Shown here piece by piece: positions 44,411 to 52,854 of a stretch of DNA of 64,000 nucleotides. The position numbers and the translations under genes were made by a program. The DNA lies in NCBI RefSeq assembly GCF_003344785.1, contig NZ_QPMK01000008.1, forward strand, positions 96,373 through 160,372. Direction: 5' to 3'. Numbering within the stretch: position 1 is the first letter of the stretch; every line of letters begins with the position of its first letter. Origin of the DNA: Thalassococcus profundi. Its GTDB lineage: Bacteria > Pseudomonadota > Alphaproteobacteria > Rhodobacterales > Rhodobacteraceae. The notes below the pieces were generated by a model, which saw only the letters and a program-made list of their open reading frames with translations, had not been told where the DNA came from and did no database searches.

Positions 44411-45025
44411 ATGCGCGTATTGATCGCCGATGACCACGACCTGCTGCGTGACACGCTCGTCATGTTCTTGCAGGCCCAGGGCGGGATCGAGACCAGAACT
44501 GCGGCGGATCTCTTTGGCGCGCATCGCCTGATCGAGGCAGAAGCGCCGTTCGACCTGATCCTGCTCGACCTCAACATGCCGGGTATGAACGGCTTGGATG
44601 GGCTCAAACGAACCATCGCGCTCCAGGACGGCCAGCGGGTGGCGCTTCTGTCCGGCGAGGCGACGCGGGACATCGTCGAAAAGGCGCTCGACGCCGGGGC
44701 GGCCGGCTTTGTGCCCAAGACGCTTCCCGCGAAATCCATGATCAACGCGGTCAAATTCATGGCCATGGGCGAACAATACGCGCCCATCGACTTCATGACG
44801 GCGGTTGACACCACGCCGACGCATCCGTTGGCCGAAAAGCTGACCCAGCGCGAATTGCAGGTGCTCAAGGGGCTGACAGAGGGCAAGTCGAACAAGGAGA
44901 TCGCCCGCGATCTCGATATCACCGAACCGACGGTCAAGCTGCACATGAAGACGCTGTATCGCAAGGTCGGCGCATCCAACCGCACCCAAGCCGCCCTTAT
45001 CGCGCGCGAGGCGGCACTGTTCTGA
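44411..45025 (+). CDS. LuxR/NarL-type response regulator
   Basis: The 204-aa protein has a receiver domain with the acidic pocket in IADDHDLL, phosphorylated Asp53 in LILLDLNMPGMNG and the conserved Lys in FVPKTLPA. The C-terminal LuxR helix-turn-helix is LTQRELQVLKGLTEGKSNKEIARDLDITEPTVKLHMKTLYRKV. ATG 44411 has GAGGAG upstream. It lies within the polysaccharide genes, so it is the best candidate to bind the island palindromes and to accept phosphate from the hybrid kinase (inference). Confidence 0.9.
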   Translation: MRVLIADDHDLLRDTLVMFLQAQGGIETRTAADLFGAHRLIEAEAPFDLILLDLNMPGMNGLDGLKRTIALQDGQRVALLSGEATRDIVEKALDAGAAGFVPKTLPAKSMINAVKFMAMGEQYAPIDFMTAVDTTPTHPLAEKLTQRELQVLKGLTEGKSNKEIARDLDITEPTVKLHMKTLYRKVGASNRTQAALIAREAALF

Positions 45026-45026
45026 G

Positions 45027-45043
45027 CTATCCTTTCGGATAGG
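45027..45043. promoter_or_regulatory. Island palindrome, copy 4
   Basis: CTATCC-TTTC-GGATAGG starts two bases after the response regulator stop and lies 92 bases before the chain-length gene, so that gene probably has its own promoter. Confidence 0.75.
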
Positions 45044-45134
45044 TCTTTGAGGCAGATGCGCCGCCGGTCTCGCCATGCGCGCACGGGCGGGATGGCGCGC
45101 GTCACGGTAAGGGTACGGGCAAAGGAGATGCTTG

Positions 45135-46580
45135 ATGACCCTGCAAGAGACCTTTCTGCCCCGCACCAATCTGGCCCCTCGTCCGCGCCGCCTGTCGCTC
45201 CGCCGCATCCTCGTCGGCGGGCGGATCGGCGACCTCGGCCGTTTTCCGCGCTACCTGGCGTTTGCCCTGGTCGGCGGAACTCTGATCTGGGCACCGATCA
45301 CCGGCTACCTGCGCACTGCGCCGCTGGCGTTCAAATCCGGCACCTCGCTGATCCTGCCTGGGTCGGGCGCCTCGGCGTCGATGAACCTCAATGGCATCGG
45401 GCAGGCTTCGTCCTACGCCAACTCTGCGTTTTCCAGCAATTCCGTCAGCCCGACCGAAACCTACAAGCGCCTGATCGGCGCGGATCGCATCCTAGAAGCG
45501 GCGGCACGGTCGCTGGGGGTGAGCCGGGCGGAGTTCGGTAAGCCCCGGATCGACCTGGTGGACCAGACCAGCCTCATCCATCTCGAGATCACCGGCGGCA
45601 CCGCCGAAGAGGCGCAAGCCCGCGGCGAGGCGCTGCTTGCAGCCTTCTTTGCCGAACTCGACGCGCTGCGGGCCGACGAACAGGCCACGCGCGAGGACAG
45701 CGGGCTGGCCGCGATCGAGGATTACCGCAACTCGGTCGCTGCGACCCGCGCCGACATCGCGCGGTTGCAGGCAGAGACCGGGCTGGTGTCCGTCGATCAA
45801 TACGACGCAATCGTCGACGCGACCCGGTTGCTGGAGAGCCGCGTGCAGGATCTTGCCGCGACACTGGCCGAAAAATCCCGCAGCGTGGCCGCGCTGGAGG
45901 TCAGCCTTGGCGTTCCGGCAGGTGCCGCGGCGGCGACGCTCAAGCTTTTCGCCGATGCCGAATACATTGCGCTGACCGAAGAGTCCGCGCTCCATGCCGC
46001 AAGCCTTGCCGAGGCGCGTTCGCAATTCGGAGAGGGCCACCCCAAGGTGCAGGCCGCACGCGCTGCCAACGCAAAGGCGGGCGAAGCGGCCCTGCGCCGG
46101 GCGCAGACGGTGACCGGCTTTGCGCCGGAGAAGCTCGAGACGCTCGATCTGGCCCCCGAGGGCGCCCGTGCCGATCTGCTGGCACAGCTTGTGCGCATGG
46201 ATGCAACGCGCGCCGGTACCGCAAGCGAACACCAGACAATGTCGGCGCGGCTGGCGGACGAACGCGCCATGCAGCAGGTGCTGGCCGCGCCCGCCGCCCG
46301 ATTGCAGGACTTGCAGCGCGACTTCACCGTGGCCGAGGCGGTCTTTGCCAGCGCCATCGCGCGCACCCAGTCGACCAAATCCGACGTCTACGCGTCCTAT
46401 CCCCTGGTGCAGGTGCTGGAAAACCCGTCGCTGCCGGATCGTCCGTCGTCGCCGAACCGCAAGCTTGCCGTCGCGGCGGGCGGGGCCGCGACGGTTATGA
46501 TGCTGTTGGGTCTCCTGCTTGGATGGATGCGCTCTGCCGTGATCGGGCGGCTGATCAAAGCACCGAAAGCGGCGACATGA
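45135..46580 (+). CDS. Polysaccharide chain-length/co-polymerase protein (Wzz/GumC-like, no kinase)
   Basis: The 481-aa protein has membrane helices near residues 40-60 and 445-465 around a long periplasmic part with coiled-coil stretches (EARSQFGEGHPKVQAARAANAK) and the PNRK segment before the second helix (SLPDRPSSPNRKLAVAAGG). This is the PCP architecture, without the cytoplasmic tyrosine kinase. It governs chain length and links polymerase to export. AAGGAG precedes ATG 45135 by 7 bases. Confidence 0.85.
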   Translation: MTLQETFLPRTNLAPRPRRLSLRRILVGGRIGDLGRFPRYLAFALVGGTLIWAPITGYLRTAPLAFKSGTSLILPGSGASASMNLNGIGQASSYANSAFSSNSVSPTETYKRLIGADRILEAAARSLGVSRAEFGKPRIDLVDQTSLIHLEITGGTAEEAQARGEALLAAFFAELDALRADEQATREDSGLAAIEDYRNSVAATRADIARLQAETGLVSVDQYDAIVDATRLLESRVQDLAATLAEKSRSVAALEVSLGVPAGAAAATLKLFADAEYIALTEESALHAASLAEARSQFGEGHPKVQAARAANAKAGEAALRRAQTVTGFAPEKLETLDLAPEGARADLLAQLVRMDATRAGTASEHQTMSARLADERAMQQVLAAPAARLQDLQRDFTVAEAVFASAIARTQSTKSDVYASYPLVQVLENPSLPDRPSSPNRKLAVAAGGAATVMMLLGLLLGWMRSAVIGRLIKAPKAAT

Positions 46581-47845
46581 TCCCGCAGAATCCAGCCGAG
46601 CGCATGGTCTACAAGACCATGGTCTGGACCTGGCCGTTCTATGCCGTCGGCGCGCTATACGTAGTCGGCCCGGTCCTTGCGTGGCTGCTGGGCGGGCTCG
46701 CCGCGCTGGTGCTGTATCTGGGCCCGGCGGTGCGCCTCGACCTGCGCGCGACCGGGCCGGTACCCGGGCTGGTCTGGCTCTGGATCGCTGGCATGTGTAT
46801 GATGCTGGTGGCGCTTTGGGTCGGGCATCTGGACTGGGGGCTCGGCCTCAAGCAGACGATCAAATCGTCCATCGGCTGGGCGAAGGGCTGGGCGCTGCTC
46901 GCGCTCTTTCCGCTGGCGGGAGCGGTTCTGCCGATCCGCCGGGCCATCCTGATCCGCGGCCAGTGCGTTATCGGTGCATGGACGCTGGCGCTGGCCCCCT
47001 TGCTGCTGGCGGCGCCCTACCTCGGTTTGCCGGAACGCATATTTACCTCGCCGCTCAAGGCCATCGGCGGGCCGGGACCGGAATATTTCAGCGTCTTCCT
47101 CTTTACCTTCGATCCGGCAAGCTGGACACCGCGGTGGCAATTCTACGCCCCATGGTCGCCCTTTGCCGCCCTGCTGGGCGTCGTCATGGTGCTCTTTGCG
47201 CTGGAGGAAAAGGACCGGAAATGGATGCTGGCGGGCCTTGGCGCGGGTCTCCTGATGATCCTCGCATCAAAGTCGCGCATGGGGCTTGTTGGGCTTGTCG
47301 CCTGCACGATCACGCCGCGCCTGATGCCGCTGATCCTGCGGGGCTGGGCCTGGCAGGCCACGGCGGCGCTCACGGCTTCTTTGGCTGTGCTGGGCACGGC
47401 CCTCGCGGCCTTGGTGCAGGATGCAATTTCGACCTTCAAGAGCGCGCGCGCCGACAGCACCCGCGTCCGCGAAACGTTGCAACGCATCGCCTCGGAGCGC
47501 TGGCAGAACGAGGCCGTCTGGTTCGGTCACGGCACGGTCCATCCCGGATCCCACGCGGTGGAATACATGCCGATCGGATCGCATCACACCTGGTACGGTT
47601 TGCTGTTCGTAAAAGGTCTGGTCGGGTTCGCGGCGCTGCTGGTCCCGCTTGCGTTGCATACATTGGTCGTGATGGTCGACGCCGCGCGCCATCCGCGCGG
47701 ACGGCTGCCCATGGGCATCCTGATGACGCTTGTTCTGCTGTCCTTCGGCGAGAACATCGAGATCGAAGCCTACATGTTGTGGCCGGGAATGGTCTTGCTG
47801 GGCGTACATCTGCGAGAAATGATGCGCGAAAATATAGTATCCTAA
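46577..47845 (+). CDS. O-antigen polymerase/ligase-like membrane protein (Wzy-like)
   Basis: The 422-aa protein has about ten hydrophobic segments and, near residue 310-345, a large periplasmic loop with WFGHGTVHPGSHAVEYMPIGSHHTWYGLLFVKG, the place and histidine-rich type of motif seen in O-antigen polymerase/ligase proteins. With flippase and co-polymerase present it probably polymerises the repeat units. The start overlaps the co-polymerase stop (ATGA). Confidence 0.82.
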   Translation: MIPQNPAERMVYKTMVWTWPFYAVGALYVVGPVLAWLLGGLAALVLYLGPAVRLDLRATGPVPGLVWLWIAGMCMMLVALWVGHLDWGLGLKQTIKSSIGWAKGWALLALFPLAGAVLPIRRAILIRGQCVIGAWTLALAPLLLAAPYLGLPERIFTSPLKAIGGPGPEYFSVFLFTFDPASWTPRWQFYAPWSPFAALLGVVMVLFALEEKDRKWMLAGLGAGLLMILASKSRMGLVGLVACTITPRLMPLILRGWAWQATAALTASLAVLGTALAALVQDAISTFKSARADSTRVRETLQRIASERWQNEAVWFGHGTVHPGSHAVEYMPIGSHHTWYGLLFVKGLVGFAALLVPLALHTLVVMVDAARHPRGRLPMGILMTLVLLSFGENIEIEAYMLWPGMVLLGVHLREMMRENIVS

Positions 47846-47898
47846 CGTTAAAGCGAATTAGAGAGACATTTCTCACCACCTAATAACGAATATACTGG

Positions 47899-48585
47899 TC
47901 AAGCCGCCAGCAAATCCTGCTCCAGCTTCTCGAACATCCCGGCATCCTGCTCGGCGTTTTCGAACAGATGACCGTAAACGACCATCGTCATGGTGATCGA
48001 CGCATGACCGAGTAGGGTCTGGATCTTCTTGGGGTTCCAGCCCTGCTCGATGAAAAGCGATGCCGCTGCGTGACGCAACGCGTGGATGGCGAACTTCGGT
48101 TTGCCGTCAGCATCGACGACTCCGTTCGCGATCAGAATCGGACGAAACACGCGGTTGTAGATGTTGGCGTAGTTCTGGACCTTGCCAGCACCGTTCGGGA
48201 ACACGAGGTTTTGCGGGGAGGCAGGGCCTTCTGCCTGCCACTCGGTCAGTGCGCTCTTGACCTTGGGCGCCATCGGGATGTCGCGGTAGCCCGCCCGGCT
48301 TTTGGGCTTGCCGATCTCGCAGGTCTCGTCGGCCCGCTGCCGCACCTGGATCACACCGCGGTCGAGATCGACGGCGTCCCATGTTAAACTGCGGAGTTCC
48401 GAGATCCGCATCCCGGTGAAGATCGCCACGATGAACATGGCGCGGTGCGTCTCCGGTGCATTTTCGATGATGATGCGAATCTCGTCTTTGGTCGGGATGA
48501 CCTTTTCGTCCTGCTCGGTGCGCCGCCGACGCCGCATCTTCGCGTCCGTCGGGGGGTAAAGTGGCTGGATTAACGAAATTCTCAA
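47899..48585 (-). pseudogene. Tyrosine recombinase (integrase), N-terminally truncated
   Basis: The frame has the whole catalytic domain: the first arginine in TGMRISELRSL, a lysine-bearing beta hairpin (KPKSRAGYRDIPM), HALRH, LLGHASITMTM and the nucleophile in VVYGHL. The N-terminal arm- and core-binding domains (about 150-180 residues) are missing; a stop codon lies just upstream of the only start (TTG). Without the core-binding domain it is unlikely to recombine DNA. It sits at the right end of the island. Confidence 0.8.
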
Positions 48586-48692
48586 GATTTATAATGGCTT
48601 GGGCGTCTGCAAGGGCGGCCCCGACGCTTCCCTGACGTATCGCTGCCGAGTTTTGGTTTTCGTTTCGGGGGTATAGCTACTACGCAAATGCC

Positions 48693-49421
48693 ATGAACAA
48701 AGCCGTCTCCGCATATCTGATCGCAACCCATGGCCGAAGGGAGGTCACGGAAGACCATCCGGCAGTCCGTCAGCAAGTCGCCAACATACGGATATTCGTT
48801 CGCAAGGTGCAGTCGCGCACCGAGGAGCAGGAGGGAGGCAAGACCAACTATTACTTTGACTACGCGCGCAAGGTGCGTGGCCTTTCCTCGCTGCCGAAGC
48901 TCGAGCGTGCGTTAACGCGAGTCTCCGAGGGCCACTTTCTGATCATGGATGGCCTCAGTCGGCTTTGGCGAGCATGTCCGAACCGGGAGGCAAGGGATCG
49001 TCTGCTGGCCGACCTGGAGCTCTATTCATCGAAGCTGTTCGGCGTGCGGCAAATAAGTCCGCTGTCCGATCTGACGCGTGAGACGATAGATTTGCTGATG
49101 TCCGGCGCCCTAAATCCTCGTTTCCAGCTTGCGCCAAGAGAGGTCAAACGGCCGCACATCGTGCGCCAGCTTCAGACTGCGTCCGCTAGCGTCGTGTCTA
49201 AGAAAGTGCGGCGCAGCGCTGCTGACGCCAAGGCACATGAATTGCATAGAATCCGAGATGAACTGCAGGCTGGGACAGACCGCGTCACCAACAAGATGAT
49301 CGCCGACCGTGCGAACGAACAGGGATTGCGTACGACCCGGGGAGGCCACTGGCGCCCCGACACTGTCGCACGGCAGCTGAAGCGTCTGTCGGCCGACCCT
49401 CACAGCGAGGATGATATCTGA
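48693..49421 (+). CDS. Serine-recombinase-like protein of unknown function
   Basis: The 242-aa protein is not clearly assigned. The segment FLIMDGLSRLWRA resembles the DRLSR region of serine recombinases, and the C-terminal part (NKMIADRANEQGLRTTRGGHWRPDTVARQLKRL) resembles the recombinase/HTH linker domain. The N-terminal strand that should carry the nucleophile serine (YxRxS) reads SAYLIATHGRR, so a catalytic serine is not evident. It is divergent from the truncated integrase at the island's right end and may have been a directionality or regulatory factor (inference). Confidence 0.6.
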   Translation: MNKAVSAYLIATHGRREVTEDHPAVRQQVANIRIFVRKVQSRTEEQEGGKTNYYFDYARKVRGLSSLPKLERALTRVSEGHFLIMDGLSRLWRACPNREARDRLLADLELYSSKLFGVRQISPLSDLTRETIDLLMSGALNPRFQLAPREVKRPHIVRQLQTASASVVSKKVRRSAADAKAHELHRIRDELQAGTDRVTNKMIADRANEQGLRTTRGGHWRPDTVARQLKRLSADPHSEDDI

Positions 49422-49607
49422 GGCGCGCAGAGGTGGTCGTAGGTGAGCTTGGTGGGATTTTACGATCGAGACTGCACAAAAGGGCAGGACGCAACCTAAG
49501 TGCGGCTCAGGCCGTCTAAAGTGCTACCCAAATGATACCCAAGCACAACTGGTCCACGTGCTCTCAATGGAGAAAGGTCTCAAGTTATTGTTTTCATTTG
49601 TTTTCTA

Positions 49608-49659
49608 TGGTGCACGGGGGCGGAATCGAACCACCGACACGAGGATTTTCAATCCGTCC
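49608..49659 (-). repeat. Attachment-site repeat, right (tRNA-Phe 3' end)
   Basis: Same 52-base tRNA-Phe 3' end as at 32764, with one mismatch in the acceptor (GTGCACC on the minus strand in place of GGGCACC). The following 30 bases keep weak similarity (TTTGCA..TGCGTAGC). No 5' tRNA half is present. Confidence 0.8.
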
Positions 49660-49802
49660 AAAGTTAACGATTTGCATTTGCGTAGCGACCACAGGTGGCT
49701 TTCGTTTCCAGTCAAAAGGAAATTGGGAGCGATCAGAAAGCGGGGGCGATGTGGCGCATGCCCCCTCTCCCAAGTTTCTGCTGGCAGGCTCAGGCCGCTA
49801 TC

Positions 49803-49959
49803 CTACGACCCCGCGCTCTCCGTCGCAGATGACCGCGTCACCTTTTCGTTCAACACCGAAACTGCTGCCCCGGCGACCAGAGCCCAGAACGGTGCGCTGA
49901 TGTTCAGGAAGAACACGTTGGACATCGCCACGATCAGGGCGATGAAGGCACCGATCTAG
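49803..49959 (-). pseudogene. Benzoate/H+ symporter (BenE-like), C-terminal remnant
   Basis: The minus-strand frame encodes IGAFIALIVAMSNVFFLNISAPFWALVAGAA, which resembles the last helices of BenE-family transporters, then a short polar tail and a stop. Only about 50 residues remain. Confidence 0.4.
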
Positions 49960-50005
49960 TGTCCTGGGTTGCGGTCAAACCGCCGCGTGGCTGTGCGTGC
50001 CGGGT

Positions 50006-50470
50006 CTAAAGGCCAAGCTCGGTCAAGCCGGGATGGTCTTCCGGTCGGGGTCCGTGCGGCCAGTGAAAGAGCCTTTCGCTTTCGGCAATGGGCACGTCGT
50101 TGATCGACGCGTGCCGCACCGCCATGTACCCTTCGGCATCGAATTCCCAGTTTTCGTTGCCGTGCGCACGGAACCAGTTACCGTCGGCGTCGTGATATTC
50201 ATAGCAGAAGCGTACGGCGATCCTGCTGTCGCCATGTGCCCAGATTTCCTTGATCAGGCGGTACCCGTTTTCGGTCTGCCACTTGCGTGTCAGGAAGGCT
50301 TCAACCTCGTCTCGGCCATTCAGAAATTCGGATCGGTTCCGCCAGCGGGTCTCCGGTGTGTAAGCTTGCGCCACCTTGACCGGATCTCGCGTGTTCCAAG
50401 CGTTTTCGGCCATGCGCACCTTTTGCACGGCGTCTTCGTGAGTGAAGGGCGGGACAGGGGGGCGGGTCAT
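50006..50470 (-). CDS. SnoaL/NTF2-like protein (DUF1348 type)
   Basis: The 154-aa protein belongs to the NTF2-like fold group with the DUF1348 pattern: [29 protein letters not shown], then [48 protein letters not shown]. Function is unknown; the fold forms a cone-shaped pocket used by isomerases and cyclases. Single gene near the cyanase gene. Confidence 0.85.
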   Translation of the reverse strand: MTRPPVPPFTHEDAVQKVRMAENAWNTRDPVKVAQAYTPETRWRNRSEFLNGRDEVEAFLTRKWQTENGYRLIKEIWAHGDSRIAVRFCYEYHDADGNWFRAHGNENWEFDAEGYMAVRHASINDVPIAESERLFHWPHGPRPEDHPGLTELGL

Positions 50471-50592
50471 CGTTGTGTTTCCTGCCTTACGTCAGTTAGG
50501 CCGTGGCCGGTACGGTGCCGCCGATACAGCACAATGAGATCAATCGGCGAACGGAGGCCGGGACGCAGAGCCCCTGCCTCCGGTGACCCCCG

Positions 50593-51063
50593 TTACCAGC
50601 TGTTGTAGCCAAGGTACTTGCCGGACATTTCGACCTTCACGCGGTCGCCCTTGGGATGCTCGACCCGCGTTACCTGCATGTCGAAGTCGATGGCGGACAT
50701 GATGCCATCGCCGAATTTCTCCTGGATCAGCGCCTTGAGCGTCGGGCCGTAGACGCCGACGATCTCGTAAAACCGGTAGATGCAGGGATCGGTCGGCACC
50801 GTTTGTTCCCAGATCTTCGTCGGGCTTTCGGCCAGCACGCTCGCGGCTTCCTGCGGTAATCCCAGCGCCTTGGTCAGCGCCTCGGCCTTGGCGGGCGGGA
50901 AGGCGTTCATGCCCATGCAGGCGGAATGGGTCCAGACCGGGGACATGTCGATCTTTTCGGCGATGCCTTCCCAGGTCAGGCCGGCCTGCTTCTTGGCCGA
51001 CAGGATCATGGCGGTCACGTCTTCTTTGGTCATCTCGGTCATGGCAAATTGGTCTTTCATCAT
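50593..51063 (-). CDS. cynS: Cyanate hydratase (cyanase)
   Basis: The 156-aa protein has the full cyanase length: an N-terminal helical domain (MTKEDVTAMILSAKKQAGLTWEGIAEKIDMSPVWTHSACMG) and the C-terminal catalytic domain with the conserved Arg and Glu in IYRFYEIVGVYG and Ser in DGIMSAIDF. It converts cyanate and bicarbonate to ammonia and CO2. Start ATG 51063 has GAGG upstream. It is the last gene of the operon with the transporter. Confidence 0.95.
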   Translation of the reverse strand: MMKDQFAMTEMTKEDVTAMILSAKKQAGLTWEGIAEKIDMSPVWTHSACMGMNAFPPAKAEALTKALGLPQEAASVLAESPTKIWEQTVPTDPCIYRFYEIVGVYGPTLKALIQEKFGDGIMSAIDFDMQVTRVEHPKGDRVKVEMSGKYLGYNSW

Positions 51064-51097
51064 TGTTGCTCCTCTCCTTGATCTCTGTGGGCGATGC

Positions 51098-52006
51098 TCA
51101 GGTGTTGACCGCGCGCAGCCGACGCGGCGCATCGCCGGGCCCGTCGGCCGCCAGTGCGGTCTTGTCGATGTGCACGGTTTCGGGACGGTTCGTGTCCGAA
51201 CCCTCGGCCTTGCCCGAGATTTCCTTCGAGCGCTGGCCGAGGAAATGCACGAGATGGTTGCGGATCGCGTAGTAGTTGGGGTGCTCGACGATATCCGTGC
51301 GGTTCCGGGGCCGCGGTATGGTGATCTCGACCGATTCCGCCACGCGGGCGAAGGGGCCGTTGGACATCAGCAGGATGCGGTCGGCGAGCAGGATCGCCTC
51401 GTCGATGTCATGGGTGATCATGAACACGGTCTGTTCGGTGCCGCCCCAGATCTTGAGAAGCTCGTCCTGGATCGTGCCCCGCGTCAGCGCATCGAGCGCA
51501 CCGAAGGGTTCATCGAGCAGCAGAAGCTTGGGGTGGTTGGCGAAGGCCCGCGCGATGGAGACGCGCTGCCGCATCCCGCCCGACAGTTGAGAGGGTTTGC
51601 GGTAGACCACGTCGCCCTCGAGCCCGACCATGGCGAGGTACTTTTTCGAATGCTCGATAACCTGCGCCTTGGTCCATTCCGGATGGCGCGCGGCGACGCC
51701 GAAGGTTACGTTCTTGAGGGTCGAAAGCCAAGGCAGCAGCGAATAGTTCTGGAACACCACGCCACGGTCGAGGCTGGGGCCGGAAACTTCGAAGCCGTCC
51801 ATCTTGACCACGCCGCTGGTCGGGTCGGCGAGGCCCGCGAGGATGTTCATGATCGTCGACTTGCCGCAGCCGGAATGGCCGAGGATCACGACGAATTCAC
51901 CCTTTTCGACGCCGAAGGTGGCGTCCTCGAACACGGTCAGGTCTCCGCCCTGGCCGTCGGGATAGATCTGCGTCAGGTTCTCGACGCTGAGAAACGGTTT
52001 GGACAT
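51098..52006 (-). CDS. cynD: Cyanate/nitrate-type ABC transporter ATP-binding protein
   Basis: The 302-aa ATPase has Walker A GHSGCGKST, signature LSGGMRQRV, Walker B LLLLDEPFGALD and switch histidine in MITHDIDEAI, all typical of NrtD/CynD/TauB-like proteins. About 40 extra residues at the C-terminus are polar. Start ATG 52006; the longer frame runs into the permease gene. Linkage to cynS points to cyanate as substrate. Confidence 0.88.
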   Translation of the reverse strand: MSKPFLSVENLTQIYPDGQGGDLTVFEDATFGVEKGEFVVILGHSGCGKSTIMNILAGLADPTSGVVKMDGFEVSGPSLDRGVVFQNYSLLPWLSTLKNVTFGVAARHPEWTKAQVIEHSKKYLAMVGLEGDVVYRKPSQLSGGMRQRVSIARAFANHPKLLLLDEPFGALDALTRGTIQDELLKIWGGTEQTVFMITHDIDEAILLADRILLMSNGPFARVAESVEITIPRPRNRTDIVEHPNYYAIRNHLVHFLGQRSKEISGKAEGSDTNRPETVHIDKTALAADGPGDAPRRLRAVNT

Positions 52007-52017
52007 CTGCTCTTTCC

Positions 52018-52851
52018 TTATTCCACGTAGGCCACGGCGCGCTGCAGGATGCCAAAGGCTGAATCCAGCAGCATGCCGACGACGCCGATCATCAGGATCG
52101 AGAACACGACCGAGGTGAGGTCGAGGTTGTTCCACTCGTTCCAGACGTAGTAGCCGATGCCGGTGCCCCCAACGAGCATCTCGGCCGCGACGATCACCAG
52201 CCAGGCGATCCCGATAGAGATGCGCATGCCGGTCACGATGGTCGGCGCCGCGGCGGGCAGGATGACGGTAAAGGCGGTGCGCAAGTTCCCAAGCTCATGG
52301 GTGCGCGCCACGTTGACCCAGTCCTGCCTGACCCCAGCGACGCCAAAGGCGGTGTTGATCAGCATCGGCCAGATCGAGCAGATGAAGATGACGAAGATCG
52401 CCGAGGCTTCGGAATCCTGGATGATGAACAGCGCCAGCGGCATCCAGGCCAGCGGCGAGATCGGACGCAGCACCTGGATAAACGGGTTGAGCGCCTTGAA
52501 CGCCGTCTGGCTCATCCCGATGAGAAACCCGAGCGGGATCGCCACAATGGCGGCCAGCAGGTAGCCCGACAGGACGCGGTAGATCGAATAGCCGATCTGG
52601 ATGCCGATGCCCTTGTCGTTGGGCCCGGCGTCGTAGAAAGGATTGCTCAGCTCTTCCCACGCCTTGGCAATGACCTGGCTCGGGGCGGGCACACCCGCCT
52701 TGGGCGCGCCGCCGCCGGTCAGGCGTTCGTATTCGGTCAACTCGCCCACGGCCTTTTGCGCCGGGATGGCGGCCTCCCAGATCAGGAGGCCGACCGCCAG
52801 CAGGACGATGGACAAGACAGCGGCGCGTTGGTTGAGGCTCAGACCAGCCAT
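52018..52851 (-). CDS. cynB: Cyanate/nitrate-type ABC transporter permease
   Basis: The 277-aa MetI-like permease has about six membrane segments, the family segment PISPLAWMPLALFIIQDSEASAIFVIFICSIWPMLINTAFG and the EAA-like loop with RTHELGNLRTAFTVILPAAAPTIVTGMR. It lies between the binding-protein and ATPase genes, 3 bases from the former. Confidence 0.9.
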   Translation of the reverse strand: MAGLSLNQRAAVLSIVLLAVGLLIWEAAIPAQKAVGELTEYERLTGGGAPKAGVPAPSQVIAKAWEELSNPFYDAGPNDKGIGIQIGYSIYRVLSGYLLAAIVAIPLGFLIGMSQTAFKALNPFIQVLRPISPLAWMPLALFIIQDSEASAIFVIFICSIWPMLINTAFGVAGVRQDWVNVARTHELGNLRTAFTVILPAAAPTIVTGMRISIGIAWLVIVAAEMLVGGTGIGYYVWNEWNNLDLTSVVFSILMIGVVGMLLDSAFGILQRAVAYVE

Positions 52852-52854
52852 GCC

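Larger units (their letters stand above)
32764..49659. mobile_element. Exopolysaccharide genomic island bounded by tRNA-Phe-derived repeats
   Basis: The 16.9-kb segment is flanked by same-orientation copies of a tRNA-Phe 3' end (32764-32815 and 49608-49659). A tyrosine integrase remnant and a recombinase-like gene lie at its right end. The content is a coherent polysaccharide synthesis, export and regulation set. This is the layout of an integrated island; the integrase is truncated, so it is probably fixed. Confidence 0.7.
49422..50005. other. Non-coding and remnant DNA at the right island border
   Basis: This stretch holds the right attachment repeat (49608-49659) and a transporter remnant (49803-49959). 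Forward open frames over the repeat produce the well-known artefactual peptide GARGRNRTTDTRIFN and are not genes. I see nothing else in it. Confidence 0.6.

Noticed and set aside
49532..49959. Two overlapping forward frames with GIEPPTRGF and GARGRNRTTDTRIFN peptides
   Set aside because: These peptides are the known artefact of translating a tRNA-Phe 3' end; the DNA is an attachment repeat.
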